DNA from: Paracraurococcus lichenis
GTDB lineage: Bacteria; Pseudomonadota; Alphaproteobacteria; Acetobacterales; Acetobacteraceae
Direction of reading: 5' to 3'
Assembly (NCBI RefSeq): GCF_030657435.1
Contig: NZ_JAUTWS010000052.1
Location: forward strand, 1 to 37,060
Length of the DNA stretch: 37,060 bases
The notes beneath the pieces are model-generated. The model made no database searches. It was not told where the DNA came from and saw only the letters and a list, made by a program, of their open reading frames with translations. The translations under genes and the position numbers were made by a program. Shown in pieces: positions 24,085-32,717 of this stretch. Position 1 is the first letter of the stretch. The number at the start of each line of letters is the position of its first letter.

Positions 24085-24980
24085 CAGCGCCCGTCCACCC
24101 GGAACTCCGCCTTCACGCCGAACAGGCGCTGGAAGGCGGCGATGATCGCCAGCGCGGTCGCCAGCAGGACGGCCGACAGCGTCGCGGCCTCGGCCCAGTG
24201 CAGCTGGTCCACCCGCTGCGCGATCAGCATGGACAGCGTGATGTCGCGCGGTCCGCCCACCAGTGCCGGCGTGATGTAGAATCCGAGGGCGAGGACGAAG
24301 ACCAGCAGCACGCCGGCGGCGACCCCGGGCATCGACAGTGGCAGGGTGACCTGCCGGAAGACGCCCCAGGGCGTGGCGCCGAGGCCGGCGGCGGCGCGCG
24401 GCAGCGCGGGGTCGATCCGCCTGAGCGAATTGGCGACCGGCAGGATCATGTAGGGCAGCAGGATGTGCACCATGGCGATCCCGGTGGCGAGCGGCGTGTT
24501 CAGGATGCGCATCGGGCGTTCGATCAGGCCGAGCGCCAGCATCGCTTCGTTCACCAGGCCGTGCCGTCCGAGCAGCACCATCCAGGCATAGGACCGCACC
24601 AGCACGCTGGTCCAGAAGGGCAGCAGGATGAACAGCAGGATCACCGGCGCCAGGCGATTGCCGCGCGCCAGGGCCAGCGAGACCGGATAGCCCAGGATCA
24701 AGGTCCAGAGCGTCACCGTCACGGTGGTCTGCAGGGTATTGCCGAAGACCTTCAGGAACACCGCGTCCTGCGGCAGCGCCGCGTAGTGCGCGAGCGTGAA
24801 AGCCGGGTCCAGCACGCTGCGCGAAAGCATCGCCAGCACTGGCAGCGCGTAGAGCGCCAGCATGGTCGCGACCAGCGGTGTCACCAGCAGCCAGGAACCC
24901 GCCCGGCGCCAGGCCGGCGCGCCACGCCTGGACGCCGCGAGGGCGGGCCGGACCCCGCCGGCCGCGACCGCCTCAGACAA
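24084..24980 (-). CDS. Polyamine-type ABC permease (PotB-like)
   Basis: The 298-residue first permease has a helix at LLVTPLVATMLALYALPVLA, a segment FLKVFGNTLQTTVTVTLWTL, the QDAVFLK / HGLVNEAML pattern of PotB proteins, and an EAA loop RAAAGLGATPWGVFRQVTLP. I place the start at TTG 24980, 4 bases before the ATPase stop on the coding strand, because GAGGA lies about 8 bases upstream. An ATG at 25031 would overlap the ATPase gene by 59 bp and has no ribosome site. It forms the channel with the PotC-like subunit. Confidence 0.85.
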   Translation of the reverse strand: MSEAVAAGGVRPALAASRRGAPAWRRAGSWLLVTPLVATMLALYALPVLAMLSRSVLDPAFTLAHYAALPQDAVFLKVFGNTLQTTVTVTLWTLILGYPVSLALARGNRLAPVILLFILLPFWTSVLVRSYAWMVLLGRHGLVNEAMLALGLIERPMRILNTPLATGIAMVHILLPYMILPVANSLRRIDPALPRAAAGLGATPWGVFRQVTLPLSMPGVAAGVLLVFVLALGFYITPALVGGPRDITLSMLIAQRVDQLHWAEAATLSAVLLATALAIIAAFQRLFGVKAEFRVDGR

Positions 24981-26079
24981 GGATGCCGTCCTCGGCCAGC
25001 CAGACGATCTCGGCCGCCTCGCCCGGCGCATGCGACCGCGCGCCCGAGCCCGCAGGCTCCTTCAGGACCAGCCGGGTGCCATCCGACGCGGCCAGCAGGT
25101 AGCGGCGGCTCTCGCCCAGGAAGACCGCCTCGGTCACGGTGACCGCCAGCCGGTTCTCCGGGCCGCTGCCCGGCCCGGGGCTGCCGGCGAAGCGCAGCCG
25201 CTCCGGCCGCACCGCCAGCATCGCGGGGCCCACGGGCTGCGTGCTGCCGACGCGCAGCAGCGCGCCTGCCGCCTCGACCAGTCCCAGCCCGTCCTGCGCG
25301 CCGCGCGGCACGGCGGGCAGCAGGTTGGTCTCACCGATGAAGCCGGCGACGAAGCGGCTGGCCGGGCGGTCGTACAGCGCCTCCGGTGTGCCGAGCTGCG
25401 CCACCCTTCCCTCGTTCATGACCGCGATGCGGTCGGACATCGTCAGCGCCTCTGCCTGGTCATGGGTGACGTAGACGAAGGTGATGCCGAGCTCGCCGTG
25501 CAGCCGCCGCATCTCGATCTGCAGCGCCTCCCGCAGCTGCTTGTCGAGCGCGCCCAGCGGCTCGTCCATCAGCAGCAGCCGCGGCCGGAAAACGATAGCC
25601 CGCGCGAGCGCCACCCGCTGCTGCTGCCCGCCGGAGAGCTGGCGGGGATAGCGCGCGCCGTAGCCCGGCAGCCGGACCAGGTCCAGCGCCTCCCCCACCA
25701 GCCGCGCGCGCTCCGCCTTCGGCACGCCGCGCTGCTTTAGCGGGAAGCCGATATTCTCGGCGACCGTCAGGTGCGGGAACAGCGCGTAGTTCTGGAACAC
25801 CATGCCGATGTTGCGGCGATGCGGCGGCAAGTCGACCACCGAGGCGCCGTCGATCGCGATGTCGCCGGCGTTCGGCGTCTCGAACCCGGCCAGCATCATC
25901 AGGGTGGTGGTCTTGCCAGACCCGCTGGGCCCGAGCAGCGTGAGAAACTCGCCGCCGCGGATGTCAATGGAGACGCCGGCGACGGCGCCGACCGGGCCGT
26001 AGCGCTTCTCCAGATCGCGCAGCGTGACGGCGGCGCCCCGCGCGCGCAGGCCGGGCGGGGCAAGGACGGCGCCGTCCAT
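24973..26079 (-). CDS. Polyamine-type ABC transporter ATPase (PotA-like)
   Basis: The 368-residue protein has one ABC domain: Walker A GPSGSGKTTTLMMLAGFE, Q-loop MVFQNYALFPHLTVAENIGF, signature LSGGQQQRVALARAI, Walker B LLMDEPLGALDKQLR and the switch histidine in YVTHDQAEAL. A TOBE-type regulatory domain follows from about residue 280 (MLAVRPERLRF). ATG 26079 is 5 bases after the binding-protein stop; the open frame continues upstream only as a shadow inside that gene. It powers import through the two permeases encoded next. Confidence 0.92.
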   Translation of the reverse strand: MDGAVLAPPGLRARGAAVTLRDLEKRYGPVGAVAGVSIDIRGGEFLTLLGPSGSGKTTTLMMLAGFETPNAGDIAIDGASVVDLPPHRRNIGMVFQNYALFPHLTVAENIGFPLKQRGVPKAERARLVGEALDLVRLPGYGARYPRQLSGGQQQRVALARAIVFRPRLLLMDEPLGALDKQLREALQIEMRRLHGELGITFVYVTHDQAEALTMSDRIAVMNEGRVAQLGTPEALYDRPASRFVAGFIGETNLLPAVPRGAQDGLGLVEAAGALLRVGSTQPVGPAMLAVRPERLRFAGSPGPGSGPENRLAVTVTEAVFLGESRRYLLAASDGTRLVLKEPAGSGARSHAPGEAAEIVWLAEDGILV

Positions 26080-26084
26080 CCCGG

Positions 26085-27185
26085 TCAGCTCAGCAGCCAG
26101 CGGTTGAAGCGATCGATCACGACATCGCGGTTCTCCACCCACCACATGTAGTCGTAGGACAGCAGCTGGGCGCTGATCTCCGGCGCGCTCGGCAGCACGG
26201 CGAGCCGCTCCTTCGACAGGTATTCGGTCGAGCCGGCATTGACCGAGCCGTACGGGATCAGCATGGCCAGCCGTGCCATCGGAACCGCCATGGTGCTGTA
26301 GGCGACAAGCTTCATGGCCTGCGCCCTGTTCCGCGCGCCCTTCGGGATCGCCCAGGCATCGCGCTTCAGCAGGCCCTGGTTCCAGGCTACCGCCGCCGGC
26401 ACGCCGGCCTGCTGCAACGCCGCCATCCGGCCATTCCAGACCGTGGCCATCGTGACCTCCCGGTCGGTCAGCAGCTGGACGGGCACCGCGCCGGTGTCCC
26501 ACCACTTCACCACGTCGCGCTTGATCCGGTCGTAGCTGGCGAAGGCCTTGTCGATGTCGATCGGATAGACCTTGTCCGCCGGCACGCCAGCGGCCATCAG
26601 GGCGAATTCCAGCTCCGGCACGTTGCCGCCGGTGGCGCCGACCATCGCGCGGTCGCCGGGGAATTTCCGGGTGTTCCAGAAATCCGCCCAGCCGGACGGC
26701 ACGGCGCCCTTGAACGCATCGGTGCGGTAGGCCAGCACCTGCGCCCAGACGAGCATCTCCAGCCCATGGGAGAAGCGGAACTCCGCGCCCACGCCGGAAT
26801 CGATGATGTCGTAGTCGATAGGCTCGAAATAGTCGCCGCGCTTCTGCAGGTTCAGCACCGTGCCGCGGCTGAGCTGCGCCAGGTCCCACTCGACGTTGCC
26901 GGTCTCGACCATGGCTTTGACCTTGGTGCCGTCAGCACCGGGGAAATGGCGGACGCGGATCCCCGAGAGCTTCTCGAAGGGCTCGAAATAGGCGACGCGC
27001 TGCGCCTCCTGCATCGTGCCGCCATAGGTGGCGACCCGGACCTCCCCGCTGCCCTTCAGCCGGTCGGGGATGGTGGTCTGCTCGGGCAGCGTCCCTTGGG
27101 CCCGTGCCATGGCGGAGAGGACGAACGGCGCGGCAAGCGTCAGGCCGAGCGCGGCGCGGCGCGGCAGGGCGGGGCGGTCGGTCAT
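26085..27185 (-). CDS. Polyamine-type ABC transporter substrate-binding protein (PotD-like)
   Basis: The 366-residue family-1 extracellular binding protein has a signal peptide MTDRPALPRRAALGLTLAAP ending near ARAQG, with a twin arginine. Typical blocks are VRVATYGGTMQEAQRVAYFE, WDLAQLSRGTVLNLQKRGDY, WADFWNTRKFPGDRAM and WNGRMAALQQAGVPAAVAWN. These match the PotD/YdcS-type subfamily often found with hydantoin or amide catabolic genes. GGAGG lies 6 bases before ATG 27185, so this start is firm. It begins 19 bp after the monooxygenase stop and is followed immediately by the ATPase. Confidence 0.9.
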   Translation of the reverse strand: MTDRPALPRRAALGLTLAAPFVLSAMARAQGTLPEQTTIPDRLKGSGEVRVATYGGTMQEAQRVAYFEPFEKLSGIRVRHFPGADGTKVKAMVETGNVEWDLAQLSRGTVLNLQKRGDYFEPIDYDIIDSGVGAEFRFSHGLEMLVWAQVLAYRTDAFKGAVPSGWADFWNTRKFPGDRAMVGATGGNVPELEFALMAAGVPADKVYPIDIDKAFASYDRIKRDVVKWWDTGAVPVQLLTDREVTMATVWNGRMAALQQAGVPAAVAWNQGLLKRDAWAIPKGARNRAQAMKLVAYSTMAVPMARLAMLIPYGSVNAGSTEYLSKERLAVLPSAPEISAQLLSYDYMWWVENRDVVIDRFNRWLLS

Positions 27186-27204
27186 GGCGATCCTCCGATG
27201 GGTG

Positions 27205-28518
27205 TCAGAAGGCCAGCAGGTTGTCGCGGAACTGCGCATGCTCGTAGGTGGCGCGGACCAAGCCACGATCCTGCAGCGTGGGCACTAGGCCGTCCTCGAT
27301 CTCGGCCAGCGTCCGGCGGTTCACGTTCGGCATGGAGAAGAGATAGCCGTCGCCACCGACCTCCTCGATTACTTCGCCCATCCGGGCGGCGACGGCGTCG
27401 CAGGTGCCGACCAGCTCCACCGACAGGGCGGCAGCGTTGTAGTCGGCCATCGTCTCGCGGATGCTGCGCCCGGCGGCGAGCCGGCGGAACTGCTCCAGGT
27501 TCTGCTGGTGGCCGTTGGTGGTGACGTCGTCCGGCAGCGGCTTGTCGAAGTCCAAGCGGCCGAAATCGATGTTGGTCACCTTGCCGAAATGCGCCAGCCG
27601 CTGGACCAGCGTCGACTCGGCCCGCGCCTGGCGCGCGGCCTTCCGCGCCTGCGCCTCCTCCGTCGTTTCGCCGACGATGGGGTTGACCAGGAACAGCACC
27701 TTGCAGTGGTCCGGGTTCCGCCCGCACGCGGCCATCATGCCGCGGATGTCGTCGCGGTAGGCGCGCATCGCCTCGATGCCCTTGGCGTTGACCACGATGG
27801 TGTCGGCATGGGCGGCGGCGAAGCGGCGGCCGCGCGGGGATCCGCCGGCCTGGGCGATCACCGGCTGGCCCTGCGGCGCCGGACCCGAGTTCAGCGGCCC
27901 GCGGGTCTTGAAGAACCGGCCCTCGTGGTTCACCCGGTGCACCTTCGTGTGGTCCACCAGCACGCCGCCCTGGCGGTCGGCAACGATGGCGCCCGGCTCC
28001 CACGAGGACCAGAGGCGCTTGACCACCTCCAGGTACTCGTCGGCCATGTCGTAGCGCAGGTCGTGCTCCGGCATGCCGTTCAGGCCGAAATTCATGGCGG
28101 CGAAATCGGAGCTGCCGGTGACGGCGTTCCAGCCGATGCGGCCGGCCGAGACCTGGTCCAGCGTCGCCACCAGCCGCGCCAGGAGATAGGGCGGATAGGC
28201 GAAGGTGCCGAAGGTCGGCACGATGCCGATGCGGCTGGTCACCTGCGTCATCAGCGCCGCGACCACGGACGGGTCCTGCCGCGGCACCGACAACCCATGC
28301 TTCAGGTAGACCTCGTTCGAGCCATTGAAGCTCTCCCCGACATAGGAGCTGTCCTCGAGCAGGATGTAGTCGAAGCAGGCGCGCTCCAGCGCGCGGGCCA
28401 GGTCGAGAAACAGCTCCGGCCGCGCCCAGGTCGTGCCGATATGGCCGGTCCAGGGCTCGCCCCAGGCCTGGACCGAGGAGCCCTGCAGGAACCAGGCGAG
28501 GTGGAAGGGCTTCGGCAT
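27205..28518 (-). CDS. LLM-class flavin-dependent monooxygenase (NtaA/SnaA/DszA-type)
   Basis: The 437-residue bacterial-luciferase-like TIM-barrel enzyme would use FMNH2 and O2 supplied by a separate reductase. It has HIGTTWARPELFLDLARALE, FDYILLEDSSYVGESFNGSN, QDPSVVAALMTQVTSRIGIV and the NtaA/SnaA/DszA hallmark AGRIGWNAVTGSSDFAAMNF. QGQPVIAQAGGSPRGRRFAA and ADTIVVNAKG follow. Relatives attack nitrilotriacetate, EDTA or sulfur heterocycles; the substrate here is unknown. GGGAGCC lies 7 bases before the ATG. It heads the minus-strand operon with the polyamine-type importer, implying that the imported compound is its substrate. No flavin reductase gene is in the window. Confidence 0.88.
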   Translation of the reverse strand: MPKPFHLAWFLQGSSVQAWGEPWTGHIGTTWARPELFLDLARALERACFDYILLEDSSYVGESFNGSNEVYLKHGLSVPRQDPSVVAALMTQVTSRIGIVPTFGTFAYPPYLLARLVATLDQVSAGRIGWNAVTGSSDFAAMNFGLNGMPEHDLRYDMADEYLEVVKRLWSSWEPGAIVADRQGGVLVDHTKVHRVNHEGRFFKTRGPLNSGPAPQGQPVIAQAGGSPRGRRFAAAHADTIVVNAKGIEAMRAYRDDIRGMMAACGRNPDHCKVLFLVNPIVGETTEEAQARKAARQARAESTLVQRLAHFGKVTNIDFGRLDFDKPLPDDVTTNGHQQNLEQFRRLAAGRSIRETMADYNAAALSVELVGTCDAVAARMGEVIEEVGGDGYLFSMPNVNRRTLAEIEDGLVPTLQDRGLVRATYEHAQFRDNLLAF

Positions 28519-29137
28519 GCGCAGGCTCCCGATGCACGCGGCCGCCAGATCGGCTCGGCCAGGCCGGATGGGATGGTTCTTGCCGATCGCTGCCGGGTCA
28601 AGCGTAGCAACCGCTGTGCCATTCCCCCGGGAAGGCGCTGGGCGAGGCCATGACAGCCACCGTACAGCAGAGCCCGCCGCTTGAAGGCACCCGGTCCGGG
28701 ATAGGCCGCCGGGAACCCGGCGGTTGAGCCGGTGTCGCCGGCCACGGGCTGGTGCGGCGGATGATCAGTTTCCGCGCTGTTCGCGGGAAGGCTGTCCAAC
28801 CTCCGGGCATTCGGGCGCGGCGGTCCTCGCGATGCGGCTGGGCGGGGTGCCGGCCGGGCCGGCGCCGGCCCCCGCAGCGCGCCCCGTGCCAGACCGTCCG
28901 GCATCCGACGCCGCATGCCGCACGGAATCCCGCACTGCCGGGCAACGGCGTCCTGCTCGGCATAGGACTTGCAGTACGCTTGCCCGGCAGCCCTGGCCGA
29001 AGGCCGGGCCGCGGAGGAATGCATGCGCACCCGCATCTCCGTCGATTCCGGCGGGCATGTTGGTGCAGGGATCGTCGGATCGAGCGGCGTCGGGTAGGCT
29101 CGGGTGGGGGCGAGCCCTCGTTCGAGGGAGGGCCACC
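28519..29137. other. 619-bp interval without a convincing gene
   Basis: This holds the upstream region of the LLM operon and the left flank of an IS5 fragment. A minus-strand open frame from 29036 runs through it and into the LLM gene out of frame. Its middle part (GQAYCKSYAEQDAVARQCGI) looks slightly protein-like but matches nothing I recognise. No clear promoter consensus was found. Confidence 0.4.
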
Positions 29138-29348
29138 ATGCCGTTCAAGGGCAACGCCGACCGGCGACACCATATTCCAGCTCAGCAGCACCGGGTAAAG
29201 AACTGGGCCGATTACGACGCCGGCCTGCGCGCTCGCGGCAGCCTCACCGTCTGGTTCACGGCTGAGGCCATCGAGGCCTGGCACGCGGCGCCGCGCACCA
29301 CTCCAGGCGGGCAGCCCTGCTATTCCGATCTGGCCATCACCACCGCCC
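29138..29348 (+). pseudogene. IS5-family transposase, 5' fragment
   Basis: The opening MPFKGNADRRHHIPAQQHRV followed by KNWADYDAGLRARGSLTVWF and GGQPCYSDLAITTA is the N-terminus of IS5-family (IS903-type) transposases. It is preceded by GGGAGG 4 bases before the ATG. After about 70 codons the homology ends exactly where the IS66 left repeat begins (29349), and the frame stops at 29372-29374 in IS66 sequence. The missing 3' part is not found on the other side of the IS66 element. Confidence 0.75.
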
Positions 29349-29429
29349 GTACGCGTCGTGTCCGCCCCACCTAGCGAAACCCCTGGGCATTAGGGCCGTG
29401 TCGTCGGTCTCTGGCTGAGGGAGGCGGGC

Positions 29430-29900
29430 ATGGAGGTGGAGGCGGAGGCCAGGAGTACTCAAACGACTGCACGTACGAGTACTCGCAGCGAGGTGGTGGA
29501 GGTGGTGACCCGCGGCGAGCGGCGCCGGATCTGGTCGGACGAGCAGAAACGCCTGATCGTGCTGGAGGCGATGCAGCCCGGGGCGCTGGTGACCGAAGTG
29601 GCGCGGCGGTGGGGCGTCGGCACGGGTCTGATCTACACCTGGCGCAGGCAGATGCGGCAGGGCGAGCTCGGCGCCATGCCGGTGCCGGCGCCCGCCTTCG
29701 CACAGGTGACCATAGCGTCTCCTCCGGCGATGGCAGAACCGGAGCCGGCTGCGCCGGTACCGGAGGTGCCGGCCGAGGCCGACGGCAGCGATGCAGGACT
29801 GATCGAGGTTGCCCTGCCCTGCGGCGCGACGGTGCGGGTCGGGCGGGATGTGGACGAGGCAGCGCTGCGGCGCGTGCTGTCGGCGGTGCGGGCGCGATGA
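29430..29900 (+). CDS. IS66 accessory protein TnpA-like
   Basis: The 156-residue protein has an IS3/IS911-type helix-turn-helix at about residues 30-75 (RRIWSDEQKRLIVLEAMQPG, TEVARRWGVGTGLIYTWRRQ), then a Pro/Ala-rich linker and a C-terminal block LIEVALPCGATVRVGRDVDE typical of IS66 TnpA. It is required along with TnpB for IS66 transposition. Its stop overlaps the tnpB start (ATGA). Confidence 0.85.
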   Translation: MEVEAEARSTQTTARTSTRSEVVEVVTRGERRRIWSDEQKRLIVLEAMQPGALVTEVARRWGVGTGLIYTWRRQMRQGELGAMPVPAPAFAQVTIASPPAMAEPEPAAPVPEVPAEADGSDAGLIEVALPCGATVRVGRDVDEAALRRVLSAVRAR

Positions 29901-30241
29901 TCGGGCCACCTCCCGGCACGCGGGTCTACCTGGCCTGCGGCGTGACCGACATGCGGAGCGGGATGGACCGGCTGTCCACGCTGGTGCAGCAGTCGCTCGG
30001 CGCCAATCCGTTCGACGGCGCGGTCTACCTCTTCCGGGGCCGCAGGGGTCGGCTTCTCAAGGCGCTCTGGCATGACGGGATCGCGCTGAGCCTGCTGGTG
30101 CGGCGGCTCGAGCACGGGCATTTCCCCTGGCCCATGACCTCGACCGGCTCCGTCACGCTGTCGCCCGCGCAGGCCTCTTTGCTGCTGGAGGGCCTGGAGT
30201 GGCGGACCGTACAGCGGGAGTGGCGACCTACGGCAGCGTGA
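29897..30241 (+). CDS. IS66 accessory protein TnpB-like (Orf2)
   Basis: The 114-residue protein has the whole IS66 Orf2 pattern: MIGPPPGTRVYLACGVTDMR, SGMDRLSTLVQQSLGANPFD, GAVYLFRGRRGRLLKALWHD, LSLLVRRLEHGHFPWP. It is intact and of normal length, and its ATG overlaps the tnpA stop. Confidence 0.9.
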   Translation: MIGPPPGTRVYLACGVTDMRSGMDRLSTLVQQSLGANPFDGAVYLFRGRRGRLLKALWHDGIALSLLVRRLEHGHFPWPMTSTGSVTLSPAQASLLLEGLEWRTVQREWRPTAA

Positions 30242-30263
30242 TGCCGCGGCGTGCTGCTTTCGC

Positions 30264-31853
30264 TTGGTCCGACGCGGGCAGGTCGGCAACGATTCCGTCG
30301 TGCCCGAGAATCATGCCAAAAGCACCGGTGGTGATGCCGGCGGCGACGTCGCCGAGCTGCGGGCCGCGCTCGCCGCGGCCGAGGCGCGCATCGCGGCGCT
30401 GGAGCAGATCATCCACGATCTGCGCCGAGCTCGCTTCGGCCAGAGCGCCGAGCGCGTCGACCCCGGCCAACTGGCCCTGGCGCTCAGCGGGGCGCCGCCG
30501 CCGCCACCGGCGAGCAACGACAATCAGCCGCCACGTGACCACAAGCCGCGCTCCGAGCGCCGTCGCAACCGCGGCCGGCTGCCGACACATCTCGAACGGA
30601 TCGAGCAGGTGCTGGACCTTGCCGACCGCCGCTGCCCGTGCTGCCGCGAGGAGATGCGGCGGATAGGCGAGGACCGGGGAGAACGGCTCGATGTCGTGCC
30701 TGCCCAGCTCCGGGTGTTGGTGACCATCCGGCCCCGCTATGCCTGCCGGCGGTGCGAGGACGGGGTACACCAGCAGCCGGCGCCGGCGCGCGTCGTCACT
30801 GGCGGCCTGCCCACCGAGGCGCTGCTGGCACAGGTGCTGGTGGCCAAGTACGGCGACGGCATCCCGCTCCACCGACAATGCCAGATCCTGGCCCGGTAGG
30901 GCATCCAGCTCGACCGTGCCACGCTGTGCGACTGGGCCGGCCAGGCCTGCTGGTGGCTGCGGCCGCTGCGCGACCTCGTCCTCGCCCACGTGGTCGGGCA
31001 TGCCCGGGTGTTCGCCGACGACACGCCGCTGCCCACCCTGGAGCGAGGCCTCGGCCGTACGCGCGAGGGCCGGCTCTGGTGCTACGCGGCCGACGACCGC
31101 GCCTCGCTCGGACGGGGCCCGCCGGCGGTGGCCTATGTCTATGCCCGCGACCGCAAGGCGGCCCGGCCGGCCGCCCACCTCGCCGGGTTCCGCGGCACCC
31201 TGCAGGTGGACGGCTATCGCGGCTTCCGCACGCTCACCGCCCGGCGCCGGGACGGCGCGGTCACGCTCGCCTTCTGCTGGGCGCACCTGCGCCGGCGCTT
31301 TCACAAGATCCACGCCCATAACGGCTCGCCGATCGCGGCCGAGGCCCTGCTGCGCATCGGCGCGCTGTACGGCATCGAGCGCGAGATCCGCCGCCAGCCG
31401 CCCGAGGTGCGGCGGGCAGAGCGCCAGGCCCGCAGTGCGCCGTTGGTCCAGGCCCTGCGCCCCTGGCTGGAGGCGCAGCTGGACCAGGTCAGCCAGGGTT
31501 CGGCCCTGGCCGGCGCCATCCGCTATGGCCTGCGTCACTGGGAGGGGCTCTGCCGCTACCTCGAGGACGGCCAACTGGAGATGGATTCGAACACGGTCGA
31601 GCGGGAGATCCGGCCGGTGGCCAAGACGCGTCGCGCGGCACTCTTCGCCGGCAGCGAGGGCGGGGGCGACAACTGGGCGATCGCCACCACCCTGGTCCGC
31701 ACTGCCATCCTGAACAGCGTCAACCCGCAGGCCTGGCTCACCAGCGTGCTGGAGCGCATGGTCCGCGGCGAGGTCAGCAGCAAGGCGCTGCACACCCTGC
31801 TGCCCTGGTCCTGGCGCGAGGCCCAGGGCGCGCAGGGCGCGCAGGCGGCGTAG
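30264..31853 (+). pseudogene. IS66 transposase (TnpC) interrupted by one amber codon
   Basis: An N-terminal coiled coil with leucine-zipper character (AELRAALAAAEARIAALEQI, LRRARFGQSAERVDP), a zinc-binding segment (CPCCREEM, YACRRCEDG) and the IS66 catalytic region (HARVFADDTPLPTLE, FCWAHLRRRF, then NTVEREIRPVAKTRRAALFA) are all in one frame. That frame is broken only by TAG at 30897-30899 (QILAR-stop-GIQLDRATLC). No frameshift accompanies it, so a single base change such as CAG to TAG explains it. Translation would begin at TTG 30264 or GTG 30300. Without suppression only the first 211 residues are made, lacking the DDE domain. Confidence 0.85.
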
Positions 31854-31855
31854 CA

Positions 31856-32293
31856 CTACACGCCGGGCAGCGAGGCCTGCACCTCCTCCACCTCGCTTGT
31901 GTCGGCGTGGATCGCGTCGTGGATGATGCGCGTCGTCACGCTCTGCAGGTGGGCGCTCAGCGCACGGTCGAGCTCGAGGAACTCCGGCCAGAGCACGGTA
32001 TCGTTGAACCCGCGCGGAACACGCACCATCACCGTCGTGCGTTTCTGTCGCGGATACCGGTACGGTCGCAGGCCATAGCGGCGACACAGCGCCACGAAGA
32101 GCTGGCGTGACCAGCCATCCGGCATGGAGAATTGGAGCTCGACCGGCGGGTCCCGCCGTACCTGCTCCGCCAGCCGCGCCTTGACCCGCTCCAGTGCCGC
32201 GCCGGCCGCGTCGCGCTCGCCCCGCGTGCCGGCGCCTGCCATCAGCGCCTCGATCTTGCGCAACCGCTCCTGCAGTCCGTCCACATCTGCCAT
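31856..32293 (-). CDS. Hypothetical protein encoded inside the IS66 element
   Basis: The 145-residue protein (ATG 32293; an ATG at 32314 would add 7 residues) has a helical N-terminal half (GLQERLRKIEALMAGAGTRG, ALERVKARLAEQVRRD). A conserved-looking core follows (FSMPDGWSRQLFVALCRRYG, RYPRQKRTTVMVRVPRGFND, VLWPEFLELDRAL). It resembles uncharacterised proteins I associate with IS66-type elements in alphaproteobacteria, but I cannot name a domain. It converges on tnpC with a 2-bp gap and lies inside the element's terminal repeats, so it is probably a passenger or accessory gene of this IS. Confidence 0.6.
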   Translation of the reverse strand: MADVDGLQERLRKIEALMAGAGTRGERDAAGAALERVKARLAEQVRRDPPVELQFSMPDGWSRQLFVALCRRYGLRPYRYPRQKRTTVMVRVPRGFNDTVLWPEFLELDRALSAHLQSVTTRIIHDAIHADTSEVEEVQASLPGV

Positions 32294-32397
32294 GCCGGAT
32301 CCATCCCCACCCAACCGGCAGCAGCCTACCGCGGCGTCGCCGGCCCAGGCAGCAACCTGTCAACACCCCCGTGGGGTGGGATCGCCGCGACGCGTAC

Positions 32398-32700
32398 ATC
32401 TCGAGCGTGGGCTGGGAGCAATGCGACCAGACCGCCGACCCATGCAACATCTGTGGACGCCCCCTTCTGGGCAAGGGAAAACTGCAGGAGTGCGGTGACG
32501 CGTAGTCGGATGCTGCCATCTGTCCGGCCTCTCTCGCGGCCATGGACCGCCGGCCTGCATGGGAGTTCGCGGATCAGGTCCAGATCAAGATGGCGTACTC
32601 GAGGTACGGTGTTGCACACTGGTTGTCCCGATCCCGTCTCGCCGACTGTTGCGCCATGTCCTCCGTTCGCTCGCCCTACGCCTCTATGGCCGTGGCGGGC
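32398..32700. other. 303-bp interval between IS66 and IS110 genes, no clear gene
   Basis: The plus strand has a short cysteine-containing frame (DPCNICGRPLLGKGKLQECG, stop at 32503-32505) that begins inside IS66 and is not recognised. The rest is probably the right flank of the IS110 element, whose exact end I cannot place. Confidence 0.35.
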
Positions 32701-32717
32701 CTACGCCGCCACGGCCG
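32689..32717. terminator. Hairpin at the 3' end of the IS110 gene
   Basis: GGCCGTGGCG and CGCCACGGCC form a 10-bp stem with a 9-base loop overlapping the last codons and stop of the IS110 transposase gene. It has no T-run, so it may instead be an end structure of the element. Confidence 0.35.

Larger units (their letters stand above)
29349..32397. mobile_element. IS66-family insertion sequence
   Basis: The 3049-bp element has ends that read GTACGCGTCG on the left (29349-29358) and the complement of GTACGCGTCG on the right (32388-32397). Partial similarity continues further inward (CCCCACC / CCCACC). IS66 elements usually start GTA. It contains tnpA-, tnpB- and tnpC-type genes plus a minus-strand 152-codon frame. 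No 8-bp target duplication is present: the flanks are CACCGCCC on the left and ATCTCGAG on the right. The tnpC gene has an internal amber codon. Confidence 0.7.

Noticed and set aside
26080..26889. N-terminal extension of the PotA-like ATPase frame
   Set aside because: It lies inside the binding-protein gene in another frame; the ATPase starts at 26079.
29430..31853. Amber codon as a programmed recoding signal
   Set aside because: There is no stop-codon context, downstream structure or second TAG elsewhere to suggest recoding; a point mutation is simpler.
30228..32543. Minus-strand 771-codon open frame across the IS66 transposase
   Set aside because: It is a shadow of tnpC, covered by clear IS66 motifs on the plus strand.
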